Numbered from the stretch's first letter, positions 1 through 14,700 are shown. The stretch is DNA of 64,000 bases from Monosporascus cannonballus (GCA_004154925.1 QJNS01000039.1:189009-253008), one strand, 5' to 3'. Numbers and translations: made by a program. The notes: generated by a model from the sequence alone, not told the origin.

Positions 1-273
1 TTAAGCAGCACTGAGTAACCGTTTAGCAAAGTTCTGCTAAGCAGAAATAAGCAGTAATAAAGGAATTAAGATATATACGTTCATTATTTCCATAATTTAG
101 ATAATACCAGCTTGCAATATTTATTAATATTAATCGTTTGTAATAAAATATCGTTAATATTACGAGAGGTAATACGTTATTGTATTTATTATTTAAATTC
201 TTACGATATTTCTGTTAATATAAACCCGTATGGCTAAGGTTTAATAATTAGTTAAACCGTTTAACGCGTTATA
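1..273 (+). repeat. 5' LTR of copy A, 3' part only
   Basis: The R/U5-like part of a family-1 LTR, aligning with the end of the 404-bp LTR at 18479-18882. About 131 bp of U3 lie outside the window. It ends in GTTATA where the partner LTR ends in GTTACA, a RIP-type C-to-T difference. Confidence 0.85.
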
Positions 274-333
274 CGTTATAAGCTTCTATTTAATAATACC
301 GTTAAATTCTAAATAATAGTTAATATTATTAAG

Positions 334-1190
334 ATGTCGACCAATATTTAGGAAATTTTTATATAATAACTTTAGGTTCGAATTCGAGAATTAGAAAAAA
401 AAAGTCCGACAATTTAGGGCTACGCCATCTGTCTAAGCCTTTTTCGCCCGTATAAAGCTTAAAAAGCCGGAATTTTACGATAAGAAAAATAACTTTTAGA
501 TTTTTTTAATTTAAGCGCAAATTTATTTTTGCTTTTTAAATCTTAATAACCTAGCGAATATAGTCTTAGCAGTAAAAGTATATGTAACGAGAGATACGGT
601 TAATTGGTTTAAATTTATTATGAGAAATTTCCTGGAAATAAAAGAATCGGATAAAGAGAATTTTATTAATAAATTTTTTTTATTTTATATTAATTTCGAA
701 AATAAAATGCACGATAATTTCGGCAATCTAGATAAAAAACAATTTGCGGCCTAATAATTTTTGCAATTCCGACAAAAAGAATTTGCGCCCAAGTACGCCG
801 TAACTTTTAAAAGTTTTGCGGTTAAGGCCGGATAAGGAAACAACAAAGCCGATACCTTTAATGATATGTTTTATAAAAGGCTGAAAAATAATATGACAAA
901 TAAGATTATTCGGATTAAACGATTAATTGCCCTAAATCGATATATTGCAAAAGTAATTAAGATTAATAACCGATAATTTGAAAAACGATAGGAAAAAAAG
1001 GGATAATATGCCTTACGATCGGGATATAACAATTTTAACCAGGGGAAAAAACGAAACGCACCTTTTATTTCTTATAAAATGGTATTAGGACTTATGGAAT
1101 TCGGCGTTACCTACAAATAAAATTAAAATTAAATTAAATACTTTAATTATGGTAAAATGGGATATAAGGCCTAAGAATATAGAAAATCTA
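334..1190 (+). pseudogene. gag remnant of copy A
   Basis: Capsid (gag) frame beginning at an ATG at 334 soon after the 5' LTR. The central part reads as a Retrotrans_gag-type helical domain. The nucleocapsid zinc knuckle near 1129-1180 has lost its ligands: both cysteines of the CxxC pair and the histidine now read Tyr (TGY/CAY to TAY). The many TAA codons stand where Gln is expected. It is non-functional. The identification rests on position, on the knuckle spacing and on alignment by eye with copies B and C. Confidence 0.75.
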
Positions 1191-2189
1191 AGACATTATA
1201 ATAAGATAATTAAATACCAATATTAAAGGGATAATCCAAGAATAACTAAGGAAACGATAGCAAAGATATTAACATAATTTAGGCCAAATATTTGCCAGAT
1301 TTATTAAGATAAGAAATTCGACGAAAAATACGAAAAGCTAAAAAACTGGCTTAATAAATATTGCGAACATAATAAGAAGTATTATCAGGATAGTTACGCG
1401 AATATTAGGATTGGACGGAAGAAATTTGCCCTGGAATACCTGATCGATATAGCAGAATATACGCCATATACTGTTAACGATAAGAATATCCCGATTACGA
1501 AGAACGGAAATAATATATTTACGGACGTATTACCCGTATATATTACGAGAGATTCGATTTTTTAAACCGTACCGGAAATAACAAGGATAATAAGTAATAG
1601 TATCGACATTTTCGAACCATAGCTCTAAAAGATATCCAATAGTTGGCCGAAATAGAAAGTTAGCTTAAAAAAAGTAATGCTTGTAAAAAGACCTTTTTTA
1701 TTGTTATGGATAATATAATTACTAAACGAAAAAAGAGTTAATCTAGCGTATAGTAGAAAAGTATTACTAAAAAACTATTACGAATTTCTATTTTCAATAA
1801 ATATTTATTATAAACTTTTACGAAAAAAAAGTTTTTAAAGAAAAAATACGTTAATTTACAGGAGATTTTTGGATCGGTAATTAAGATAACGCATTATAGG
1901 ATATAGTCGTAAATATAAGAAAATAATTTACTCGATAAGAAAAAGAATTGTAAAAAAATTAAAAGCAATTAATACAATTTAAAGAAACAGTACGCCGGTA
2001 ATAACGATAAATACAGCAGCTTAACGCGTTAAACGAAAAAATATAAGCAAAATTCGATAGATTCGAATAAGAATTAAAAAAAAGAAAATTATTTATAAAA
2101 AAGCCGTAAAATAACAAGACCTAAAGGAATTAAAAGAAACTTCCGAAAAGGGTTTTAAATGCGACGATAAAAAATGTTAATAATTTTAT

Positions 2190-3976
2190 TATTTTGGAGA
2201 TACGAATTAGAACGTATTGATATACCGTAATAGTAAATTATGAAGTTCTAGGCGGAAATTATATTGTACCAAATATTGTTAATAAGTTTAGATTACTATA
2301 GAGATATAAGTTACAACCTTATATAACGACGAATGCCGAAGGTTAGGGATTTGTTTATAATAATGGAAAAATTATATGCGAAATTAATTATTTCGAGATT
2401 TTTGTTTAAGGACGATATTAAATGATTAATTTTGATATTGTTTTACTTGGGAATTACGATATGAATTTAGGATTATTATGGATACGCTAGTACGAAATTT
2501 TGATTAACGGCGGAACTGGTTAAATAAAGATCGTTTTATTTCTTATTAATAAACTAAAAAAAAGAATTTAAGATCTTAACGTTTAATCGATATTGGCGAC
2601 GAATACAAATATAAAAATACGACAGAAATTTTATTACCTAAAGGAATAAAATATAAACAAAATGGGTATTAAAGAAAAATATAACGTATTCTTATTATTA
2701 TTAAAGCGAAATTAAAGCAATTAAATAACGATCTAGAATAATAAGAATAATAATTTAAGAAATTAAAAAATTCAACTAATATATTATTATAATATTATAA
2801 ATATAGATGATTTTTCAAAAACGAATTCGATAAGAAATTACCAGAATATAGCGAATAAAATTATGAAATAATCCTTAAAAAAGGATTTTTAACGAGGTTT
2901 TACCTTTTTTATGGCCTTAACGGAAACGAATTACGTATTTTTAAAAAATTTACCTAGAAAATTGGTTATAAAAAGAATAAATTCCATTTTCGAAAGTATT
3001 AACAAGAGATTCGATATTTTTCGTGCTGAAAAAAATGGAAAATTACGATTTATGGTTAATTATTAACAATTAAACGATATTATTATTAATGATCGAGTAT
3101 TATTACTTTTGATTACGGAAATAAAAAACCGATTTTACGGAGTTAAATAGTTTATAAATATTCGATCTTAAAAACGGATATAACCTTATCCAGATAAAAT
3201 AAGGATACGAATAAAAAATAATTTTTGAAACGAAATACGGATTATTTAAATATTTAATTACATTAATAAGATTTACGAATGTACTTATAATTTTTTAACG
3301 GATAGTAAATTATATATTACGATAATATTTCGATATTTTCGCTATTTGCTATTTTAACGATATTTTTATTTCTTTTAAAAGACGGAAAGAATATAGATAA
3401 AATATATTCATAAGGTTTTTTAAGCTTTATAAAACGTAAGATTACTTATTAACGTAGAAAAAAGTTAATTTTATAAATAAGAAATAAAATATTTGGGACA
3501 TATTATTACCTTAGAATATATTAAGATGGACCTTAAGAAAATCGTTGGAATTACGGAATGGCAGACGTTAACGATAATTAAGGAGGTATAGGCATTTTTC
3601 GGATTTATTAATTATTATAGGAAATCTATTCGCAACTTTAGCAGAATAGCTATATTTTTAATAAACGTTATAAAGAAAAAAATTTAAATGGACGTTAGAT
3701 ACGGAAAAAGTATTTCAAGATATTAAAAATGCGATTATTAATAAGTTAATATTAATTATATATGATTTAAACCGCCCGGTTAAGTTAAAAACCGATATTT
3801 CGGATTACGTATTAGGCGTAATAATTAAATAACGAAATAATTAAGGCAAATTATATTTTATTATATTTTTTTCGTACAAGTTAAAAAGAACCGAATTTAA
3901 TTATAATTTTCCAAATAAGGAATTTATAGTTATTATTATGGTATTTCGAAAGTTTAGGTATTTTTTAAAGGGAAAT
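2190..3976 (+). pseudogene. pol remnant of copy A, protease to RNase H (5' half)
   Basis: Reading left to right: a retropepsin-like segment (about 2200-2560, active-site region altered to Asn-Tyr-Glu-Val), an RT segment with the box changed from YxDD to YFND (3350-3361), and the start of RNase H (about 3480-3976). The frame then breaks where copy B is inserted and continues at 16228. Stops are of the RIP type and dense. No active enzyme can be made. Confidence 0.8.
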
Positions 3977-4399
3977 TGTCATAGCCCAACAAGCTACGGT
4001 CTCCAGAAACGGTCCGTCATAATTTAACCATAAGTGCGCGGTAGGGCGGGTCACGTGATAGATCACCAACTTACTGGTGGTAAGCCAATAAGCCGGATTA
4101 CCAACTCACTAGTAATGAACTAGTGAGCCGGATTACCAACTTATTAGTGGTAAGCTAAGGAGCCGGATTGCTAATTTACTGGTGATAATCCAGCTAACAA
4201 AGATAGGATATATACGTTTATTAATTCCATAATTTTGATAATTTCAGCTTATATTAATAATTTGTTATTTAAGATATCTTTGGTATTACGAAACGTAATA
4301 CGATTATTATATTTATTATTTAAATTCCTATAATACTTTTGTTAATATAAAGCCGTTAACTTAAAGTTTAATAATTAGTTACATCGTTTAATCGTTATA
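3977..4399 (+). repeat. 5' LTR of copy B, with 35-bp tandem repeats in U3
   Basis: A 423-bp LTR starting TGTCAT and ending in TTATA. U3 holds three contiguous 35-bp units (4065-4099, 4100-4134, 4135-4169) plus a partial fourth. Each full unit starts ACCAAC and ends AGCCGGATT. The last ~200 bp (from the GATATATACG-like string) are shared with the LTRs of the other family-1 copies, whereas this U3 is not. Confidence 0.88.
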
Positions 4400-4459
4400 C
4401 GTTATAAATTTTTATTTAATAATATTGTTTAACTTTAAGCAATATTTAATACTATTAAA

Positions 4460-5310
4460 ATATCGACCAACATTTAGGAAACCCTTATTTAATAGCTTTA
4501 GGCTCGAATTCGGGAACTAAAGAAAAAAATCCGACAAATTAAAGTTACGCCACCTGCCCAAACCTTTTTCGCCCGTATAAAGCCTAGGAAACCGGAGCCC
4601 TACGATAAAAAAAGCAACCTTTAAACCTTTTTAATTTAGGTACGAATTTATTTTCGCTTCCTAGACCTTAACGATTCGGCGGATTAGGTTCTAGCAGTAA
4701 AAATATGCCTAACGGGAAACGTTATTAATTAATTTAAACCTATTATAAGGAATTTCCTAAAAATAAAAAAATCGGATAAAAAACATTTAATAATAAAATC
4801 TTTTTACTTTATATTAATTTAGAAAATAAAATATGCGATAATTTCGGCAACCTAAATAAAAAATAATTTACGGCTTAATAATTTTTGCAATTCCGATAAA
4901 AAAAAATTATATCCAAATATCCCGTAACTTTTAAAAGCTTTACGGCTATGGCAAAATAAGAAAACGACAAAACCGACGCCCTTATTAATATATTTTATAA
5001 AAGGTTAAAAAATAATATAAAAAATAAAATTATTTAAATTAAGCGATTTATTACCTTAAACCGGTATATTATAAAAGTAATCAATATTAAAAATCGACAA
5101 TTTAAAAAACGACAGGAAAAAAAATAATATACTTTACGCTTGGGATATAACAAATCTAACTAAGGGAAAAAACGAAACGCACCTCTTACTTCTTACGGAA
5201 CGGCGCCAGGACCTATAGAACTCGGCGTTACCCACAGATAAAACTGGAATCAGATTAAATGCTTTAATTGTGGCAAAATGGGACATAAGGCCTACAAATA
5301 TAAGAAACCC
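4460..5310 (+). pseudogene. gag remnant of copy B
   Basis: Gag frame homologous to that of copy A. The start codon is changed to ATA (4460-4462). The zinc knuckle at 5260-5301 is the best preserved of the + copies near the left edge: Cys-Phe-Asn-Cys-Gly-Lys-Met-Gly-His are intact and only the last Cys reads Tyr. This fixes the family as a CCHC-bearing Gypsy. The frame downstream is cut at 5633 by the family-2 insertion. Confidence 0.75.
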
Positions 5311-5633
5311 AAGAAGCTATAATAGGATAACTGGACCCTTATACCGGAAGAATAATCCAGGAAAAACTAAGAAAATAGCAGCAAGGCCATTAATATAATG
5401 TAAGCCAAATATACGTTAGGCTTACAGCAAAAGGTCCAATAAGGACCATCACGACAAAAAATTTGACGAAAAATGCAAAAAACCAGAAAATTAGCTTATC
5501 AAATATTACGAATACGATAAAAAGCGCTATAAAAATAATTACGTAAATACCAGAATTAGACAGAAAAAATCTGTCCCGGAACCCTTAATCGATACGGTAG
5601 GATATATGCCATATACTATTAACGACGGGAATA

Positions 5634-5823
5634 TGTGACGGGCACGATGCGTTGGTTGAACGGAGGCACGGCCCAACAAAGGTTTATATTCAAGGTAAGG
5701 AAGGAAGGGGAGAAACAGCTAGCCACCAGCAAGGTGGCTGCTCCTTATAATCATATATATAAACTCGGGCTAAGGAGCTCGCTCCGTAAGCCCGAACTGC
5801 CTTATAAGATTTAGCCTATAATA
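5634..5823 (-). repeat. 3' LTR of family-2 copy 2-1
   Basis: A 190-bp LTR beginning TGTGACGGGC on the + strand. It contains a strong inverted repeat around CTCGGGCTAAGGAGCTCGCTCCGTAAGCCCGA and is nearly colinear with 10909-11098. Confidence 0.9.
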
Positions 5824-8800
5824 ATATCCCTTTTTTCGCCTTTAGGGAATAAGGAAATTGCGGCAAGGCGGCGGCGGCTTTATTTATATTTTCTTTGTTT
5901 TTATTTATACCCTTATATTTTCCCCTATTTTATTTCCATTTTCTAATAATTTTTCAAGATTATTTAAAATAATTATATTTTCGAAATTATTATATAGTTT
6001 TTATATTAATTTGGCATAACTTACTTATTTTATAAATAGCTTTTTTCGGCGGCCGTAACATACGCGCCTATTTTCGGGCGTTAATATATATTTTATTATA
6101 TATATATTTCTTTTGTTTTAATAATATCGGTAATAATTAATTATTATTTAAAATTTAATTAAACAACGGATTTTTTATCATTAATTTTAAAAATTTTACG
6201 TTAAAATTTAAATGTATTTTTAACGGTACGTTTATTTTTATAGTATTATACGGCGTAATTGCGGTAATTTTATATTTAATATATATTTAAAATAATAATA
6301 GTTTTTGAAATTTAACCATATTAAATCCTTTATTTCGAAATATAATATTTATTTTGTAAAAACATTAATTAATTACTTTATTTGAGATTATACCGACGTT
6401 ATAATAACTTATGCGAATTTCGTATTTTTTCGTAACTTTTTAATAAAATTAATAATTTTTTCCGTTTTAGGTATTAATTAAAGAATTACCGGTATTTTGT
6501 TAATAAGCTTTATATCGTATTCGTAAATTAAGAAAACAAAATTATTTTTAACGAAAACTTTTTGCCGTTAAAGGTTAATGATATTGCTAGTAAAAATTCG
6601 GCTTAATTATATTTTACGTAACTTATAAAATAACGGAAATATGCGAAAGTTTTTTAATTAACTTTTTTATAATTCCGTTTATTAAGAAATAAAAAAATAT
6701 ATTAAGTTATTATTATATACTTATTAAGTTATATAAATAAATCTAAACTTTGCTTATTTAACTAATATTTTTATCGGATATTAATTTTTTAAAAAAACCG
6801 TAATATTTTTAATAATAAATAATAAAACGTTAAATATATATATTTTTGAGTTTATATTAAATATTAGTTTTACAATAATTATTTTCGTTAAACGATCGTA
6901 AAATTCAATAAAAAAATAAAAATTACTTTTTTATTTTACCGGTAAATTAAATATAAAATTTATCGAAAAATCTATGTAAAATCGGTTTAAACTAAATAAA
7001 GGCCGTAATAACCTTTTTCCCGTTTTTTTCCATATATATAATTTATTATATATATTATAATTACAGCAAAAACGGCATATACCTTAAATTTATTCCGGTT
7101 AATAATAATTACGAATTAATATTATTAACGTAACATTTTTTCTTAAATAGCCGGTAATATAAAAATTATATATCCGTTAAATCAACAATATCCGGAACGG
7201 TTTTTAAATAAAAACCTAAATATATCCTTTAAATTATAAAAACCTTTTAAAATTAAACAAATATTTCTTTATAAACATTTTTATTATGTTTATAACTAAA
7301 GGAAAATTATATAACTTCTGGGCTATAACGGCGTACGCCATATTTAAGATTTTATTTTTAATGATCCTTAAATTTTATATTTTTTGAAGTTTTTTTCGAA
7401 ATATATTTTTTTGCCGGAAAGTATAACCTGTTATTTATTATTTTTTAATTGTAAATAAATTACGACGATGAAAACTTATTAAATTTATATTAATTCGTTA
7501 AATAATTATTTTTCTTTAATTAATTAAATTACGTACTTTTTAAATCTAATATTTTTTTCGTTACGAAATATATTTGATAATTTGCGAAATATGGTACCGA
7601 ATCGGTTTATTAATATATTAAGATAATATTTAGATACGAAATTAAAGGCAAATAAAAAGCCGGCTTATCGAATTTACTTTTTAATAAGTTTATAAATATT
7701 TATAAAGTATTAAAAATTTACGTAATTTATTAAGATCATAAAAAAGTTAATTAATTTTTAAAGTTTTTTTTATTCCGTTAATATTTTCATAATAAATAAT
7801 AATTTTGTTTTATACATTTCGTAATTATATTTAATTAACGATGATTTTCTTAAATAATACGGCATTAATTTTAAGGGCTTTTACGAATTAAATTAAAATA
7901 AGCATTTTGGAATTATTTAATCAAACTAATTTATATTTATTATTATTATTTTTCGAAATTTTAATACGTAAGGATAAACATTATAATATAAAGTTTTTTA
8001 TATCGGTCGAAAACCAATTATTTTTTGTTTTTTTAGTAGAAATAAATCTCCTTTTTAATTAATCATAAAAAAAACTGTTATCTTATTAAACTTTTTTATA
8101 AAAGTTTGGTAAAAATTAACGAATCCGATAAAAGTTTTAACTTTTTTTACGTTAATAAAAGCTTTATATTTTTGAATAACGGTTATTTTTTTAAAATTAA
8201 TATTTAAGTTTATTTTGGCTTTAATAATAAATCTTAAATATTTTATTTCTTAAACTCCGAATTCGTATTTATCCGGATTTAACTTTAGTTTTATTTCCGC
8301 CAAATAACGAAATATTAATTATATTTTAAATATATAATTAATTGAAAAACCGGACGAATAAATTAATATATTATTTATATATATAAAATAAAATTAATTA
8401 AGGTAATATTTTAATATAATATTAATATAACGTTAAAAGGTAACCGGTATACCGTTAAGGCCGAATAAATATATTAATTATTCGAAAAACCCGAAATATA
8501 TACAGAACGCAATTTTCTATTTATTTTTTAGCGGATACGTAACTGATAAAAAGCCGTTTAAAGGTTAAGTTTCGTAAATTACCGGGCCTATAATAAGGTT
8601 CGTAACATTTTCTTTATTAATAAAAAAAATAATAGTTTTATTTCGTGATTTTATTTAATTTTTTATAATTTATGTAAAACCGTAAACCCCCTTTAAATTT
8701 CTTTACGAATAATACCAGGGTATTTACGGAAAAATTATTAACCCGAATTTATTTTTTATTAAATAAGTTCATAAATATTTTATATAAAATTAATAATTTC

Positions 8801-10908
8801 TTTTTGAATATTCCATATAAAAGTTTTTATTAAATTACTTTTTTTAACCCGAAATATTTATTTTTAGGTTTATTATTATATCGTTATTATTACAATATAA
8901 TAATAATAATAAGTTTTTATTATTTACAAAAAAACTTTAAAATTTCCGTACCTTTTTAATAGAACGTTATATTATATCTTTAGAAATTAATTACGGTTTT
9001 ATTTTTAAGGCTTTATTAATATCTTTTATAAAAATTGCAAATAATTATATTTTATTTTTTTACGGCGGGTTTGCCGTATTATTATTATAAAAAGTTATAA
9101 CCGTTATTAAATAAGTTTTTTTATATTTTTATAACCGCCATTTTAAGCAATCTTTAAATTCTTTTTTAAATTATCTTTTTTCGCGGAATATAAATACGGT
9201 AACGTTATTAACAAAATAAATAAGCCGTTATTTCTTTTTATATATAATATTATTATATTTTATTTAAGGTTTTTTTAAAATAAAAAGGTAAAATAAAATT
9301 TTAATTATATATCCCCAGATTTATTTTAGGCAGTTATTTAAGTTTACGTTAATTTACATAGTTTTTCGGATCGTAATTATTATAAATTCGTTATTTTTTA
9401 TTAATTTTAATTAATACAGTATAATAAACATATATTATAATTTTAATCGGCAAATTAATTTTTAATTAAATATAAAATAATAAATTTATTTATTATTATA
9501 TAATACGTTTATATATATAATATTATTAAATAAAGCGTTTAATATATGAAAAATATTATTTAATTTATTATTAATTTTTTGTAATTTTTCTTTTATTATA
9601 TACTTTCTTATTAATAACTTTTAATAAAGGTTATTTTTTTAAATTTTCGTTATCCGAATTATTATTTCCGTTAACGGTATTCCGTAAACTTACTGCCGTA
9701 ATCTCCGTTCTAACCGGATAAGGCCGTTTTGCAGGTTTATATTTAGGATATTCTTAATTTAAATAATTCGTAACGGCATAACGGAAATATTATTTTTTTT
9801 ATTTCCGAATTTTTATTTCGTTATCGGAAAATTATTTTGCATAAGGCCGGTTATTTAAGCGTTATTCCGAATTATCCCCGGATCGGTTTTTCCGATTATT
9901 CCGTTATTAATATATAAATTTAAAAATTAACGTAACTAATTACGTAATATCCGTTATAAATATATTTTTTTAAATATTTATTATTTAAGCCGGTTTATTA
10001 ATTTGATTAATATATTATTATTAATTAACCGTTCCGTTTTTTTATCGGAATATTAGGTTATTATTTTTTTTGCTTATATAATAATTAAGTAAAACTTCAA
10101 ACGATTAATTTTTTTTTGTTTGACGTATTTAACGATTATAATTATCGTAAGGTATATTTTTTGCAATTAACGCGTTACGGAATTACGTATTAATACCGGC
10201 GTTTAAGAAAATTACTTTAATTATTAAAAATTACGTTAAACATTTATATTGAGCTAATTTAAATTTAAAATTTAATAAATAATTTTAAAACCGTTAATTA
10301 TTATTTTATTTTATACGTTATAATTATTTTTTAGTAACTGTAAATAGTCTAATATTTAAGCAAGTTATTATAAGGAAACCGGAAATAAACCGATTTTTCT
10401 TTATTTTCGTACAGAACCTAACGAAAAACGAACGAAACGTTTTTTATTTTTTTATTTTATAAAAGCTATTTTATAGGTTTACGATTCTCTTTTGCAAACG
10501 CGTTATTAAGCGATAGATTTACCGTAAGTTTTTATCGAGGCAGATCTTATTTTATAAGGGTTTTTTTTCTTTTTATTTTTATAAAAAATATTGTTTTATT
10601 TCGGTTATCCGGTTAAATAAATTATTTATTGTTTTGTTACGGTTAAAAATTAATTTGGCAAATTTTCTTTATTATATATTAAGTTTTTAAAGTATATTTA
10701 CGAACGATTAATATTATAAATTTTCTTTAGTAGTTCCCAATAAGGTTAATACATTAAGTTCGTTTATGGTTTTATCGCTTATGTTGTTTCGTAATTATTT
10801 TGCTGTAAGATTTTTTTGGGTTTATTATCCGTAATTAGGGTATCCTTAAAAATGTTTTGCTTTTATTTAACTTTTTGGAAGCTGTAATAAATTATAACCT
10901 TAAATATA

Positions 10909-11098
10909 TATAACGGGTACGATACGTAGGTTAAACGGAGGTACGGCCCAATAAAGGTTTATATTTAAGGTAAAGAGGGAAAAAGAGAAATAGCTAGCTA
11001 CCAGCAAGGTGGCTGCTCTCTATATATATATGTATAAGCTCGGGCTAAGGAGCTCGCTCCGTAAGCCCGAGCTGCCCTATAGGCTCTAGCCTGTAACG
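10909..11098 (-). repeat. 5' LTR of family-2 copy 2-1
   Basis: 190-bp partner of 5634-5823. It shows more TA dinucleotides in its first half (TATAACGGGTACGATACG versus TGTGACGGGCACGATGCG), as expected from RIP acting unequally on the pair. Confidence 0.9.
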
Positions 11099-11789
11099 GA
11101 ATATCCCGATTACGAAAAATGGAAATAACATATCCACTAACGAATTACCCGTATATACTATAAAGGATTCAACTTTCCAAACCGTACCGGAAATAACAAA
11201 AACGATAAGCAATAATATCGATATTTTCGAACCATAGCCCTCAAAAATATTTAGCAGCTGGCCGAAGCAAAAAATTGGCCTAAAAAAAGCAATGCTCGCA
11301 AAAAAAACCCCTTCTGTTATCATGGATAATTTAATTACTAAACGAAAAAAAATTTAATCCAGCGTACGGTTAAAAAACATTATTAAAAAATTATTATAGA
11401 TCTTTATTTTTAATTAATATGTATTATAAACCTTTATAAAAAGAGCTATTAAGGAAAAAATACGTTAATTTACATAAATGCTCTAAAACGATAATTAAAA
11501 TAACGTAAAATAAAACGTAATCGCAAACATAAAAAAACAATTTATTCATTAAGAAAAAAATTATAAGAAACTTAAAAACAATTAATACGGCTTAAAGAAA
11601 CAGTACGCCGGCAATAATAACAAATATAACGGCTTAACGTATTAAACGAAAAAAATATAAAGAAGGCTTAATAAACTTAAATAGGAATTAAAAATATTAT
11701 CTATAAAAAAGCCGCAAAATAACGTAACCTAGAAAACTTAAAAGAAACTTTTAAGAAAAACTTTAAACGTAATGATAAAAAATATTAAC

Positions 11790-14700
11790 GGTTTTATTAC
11801 GTTAAACATATAAAGCGGAATACATTAATATACCGTATTAATGGATTACGGAGCTTTAGGCGGAAATTACATGATACGAAATATAATTAATAACCTTAGA
11901 CTGCTATAAAGATACAAATTAAAAGTGTATATAATAACGAATGCCGAAAGTTAAAAATTCGTTTATAATAAGGAAAAAATTATACGCAAAATTAATTACC
12001 TTGAGATTTTTATTTAAGGACGATACCAGATAGTTAATTTCGATATCGTTCTATTTAGGAATTACGATATAATCTTAAGATGACTATGGATATGCCAATA
12101 TGGAAATTTAATTAATAGTAAAACTGGCTAAATAAAATTCACTTTACTGCTTATTGACAAACGAAAGAAAAAAATTAAAATCTTAATATTTAATCGATAA
12201 TAACGACGAATACAGGCATAAAAGTATGAGAGAAACCTTATTAGCTAAAGGAATAAAATACAAAAAAACGGGTATCAAAAACGAATACAACATATCGTTG
12301 TTAGTATCAAAACAAAATTAAAGCAACTAAATAACGATTTAAAAAAATAACAGCGTCAAAAAGTAAAGGATTTAACCAATATACCACTATAATATCATAG
12401 ATATAAGTAATTTTTCAAAAAAGCTCGATACGAAATTACCAGAACATAACAAATAAAATTATGAAATAATCCTTAAAAAAGATCTTCGACGAAATTTTAC
12501 CCAATTTACAATTTTAATAAAAACAAATTACATACTTTCAGAAAACACTTAAAAAATCGGCTACAAAAAAGTGGATTCGACCTTCGAAATCACTAGCAAA
12601 ATACCCTATATTTTTATACCGAAAAAAAATAAAAAATTACGACTTATCGTTAACTATCGGCAATTAAATAATATCATTATTAAAGGTTAAATATTATTAC
12701 TCCTAATTATAAAAATAACAAACCGATTTTACGAAACCAAATAATTTACAGCGTTCGATTTCAAAAATGGATATAACTTTATCAGAATCAAAAAAATACG
12801 AATAAAAAATAACCTATAAAACGAAATACGGATTATTTAAGTATTTAGTTATATTAATAAAATTTACGAACTTACTAGCGACTTTTTAGCAAATAATAAA
12901 CCACGTATTACCAAAATATCTCGATATTTTCGTCGTTTATTATTTCGACGATATTTTCATTTTTTCGGAAACAAAAAAAGCACATGTAAAATCCGTTTAT
13001 AAAGTTTTCCAAGCTTTATAAGACGTAAGGCTACTTATTAAAACGGGAAAAAAATTAATTCCATATATAAAAAATGCAATATTTAGGATATATTATTACT
13101 CAAAATATTATTAAGATAAACCCTAAGAAAATTGCTACAATTATAAAATGGCAAACGTTAACGATAATCAAAAAGGTATAGGTATTTCTTAAATTCGCCA
13201 ACTATTACCGGAAATTTATTCGAAATTTTAATAAAATAACCATATTCCTAACAGATTTTAGGAAAAGAAAAGTTCAAATAAATACTAGATACGGAAAACG
13301 CATTTCAGGATATAAAGGATACGATTACCAGCAAACTAATACTAATTATATACGATTTAAACCACCCCGTTAAATTAGAAATTAATATTTCGGATTACGT
13401 ATTAAACGTAATAATCGGATAACGAAATAATTAAAACAAGTTGTACTTTATGACATTCTTTTCGTACAAATTAAAAAAAGCCGAACTTAATTACGGTATT
13501 CTAAATAAGGAATTTATGGCCATTATTATGGCTTTCGAAAATTCAGGCATTTTCTAAAGGGAAATTCGTACCAAATCAAAATGTATATGGATTATCAAAA
13601 TCTTACTCGATTTACCATAACCAGGAAATTAACAAAATGAAAATTTCGTTACGCGGAAAAATTGGCGAACTTCGATTTCGTTATCATCCATAAAAAAAAT
13701 CAGAAAACGGCAAAGTAAATACTTTAAGCAAGTAATTAAATTTTAAAGAAAAATTTGTTAAAATTAGCTATATAATTTTCGATATCATTACAAAAAGATA
13801 CTTACGCTTACGATAAATTACGATAATTTAAGCAGTACCTTGTAATATGCACCAAAGGTTTTAACAGCATAATGACAGTTTCTTAAAAAACCAAAAAACG
13901 GACAAAATGCAGGTTTTAAAAAAATACCAAAAAGATCTAATACGAAAAATATAGGAACATCAATTATACGGACATTTAGAGATTTATAAAACTCTAAAAC
14001 GATTTTAACGCATATATTCCTTTTTTAAAATAATATTAAGGGTACAAAAAGTTATACGGCAATACGACATTTACGCCAAAGCAAAGATTCGACGACATAA
14101 ATCATACGAAAAATTACAGCCATTAATAATTGCAAAACGGCCATAATATTTAGTTATATTTAACTTTATTATTACATTTTTTATATCAAAAAATCCAATT
14201 ACGAAAATATAATATAATAACATTTTTGTAATCATCGATCGATTTACGAAATTTTCCTATTTTTTTACTATATTATAAGGACATATACGCCGAATAATTA
14301 ATATATATTTTTTAAAACATATTTTTAATATATACGGATTACTAATAAAAATTATTTCAAATAAAGGATCGATATTCGTATCAAAATCTTAATAAGGTTT
14401 TATAGCACAGATCGGCCTAAACCGTAAATTATTCAACGTATTTAAACCATAAACAAATAAATAAATAAAATAAATTAATTACACTTTAAAACCTTATTTA
14501 CGATATTATATTAATTATAAATAAAATAATTAAGTTCAGAATTTATTAATTATATAATTAACTTATAATATTAATTATTACGAAAATATCAAAATAATAT
14601 TTACGAACGTAAACTTTGGTTTTATTTTAAAGATTTATGGAAAAATACGTAATAATAATTTAATTAATGTTAAAATAATCCTTACGTTAAAACAATTACG

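Larger units (their letters stand above)
5634..11098 (-). mobile_element. Family-2 Gypsy retrotransposon copy 2-1
   Basis: Complete LTR retrotransposon of about 5.5 kb, flanked by GAATA (5629-5633 and 11099-11103) and by the two halves of copy B. The LTRs are 190 bp each (5634-5823, 10909-11098). Orientation is minus: the sequence just inside the left LTR is, read on the minus strand, a polypurine tract (AAAGGCGAAAAAAGGG), and an RT box reading YINN lies on the minus strand at 8370-8381 (YxDD with Asp to Asn). The body is saturated with RIP-type stops and no long frame survives. Family assignment to Gypsy comes mainly from the better copy 2-2. Confidence 0.88.

Noticed and set aside
11045..11323. 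92-codon minus-strand ORF with a membrane-like product
   Set aside because: It spans the boundary between a family-2 LTR and the internal part of copy B; it is antisense to degraded sequence and has no counterpart in the other copies.
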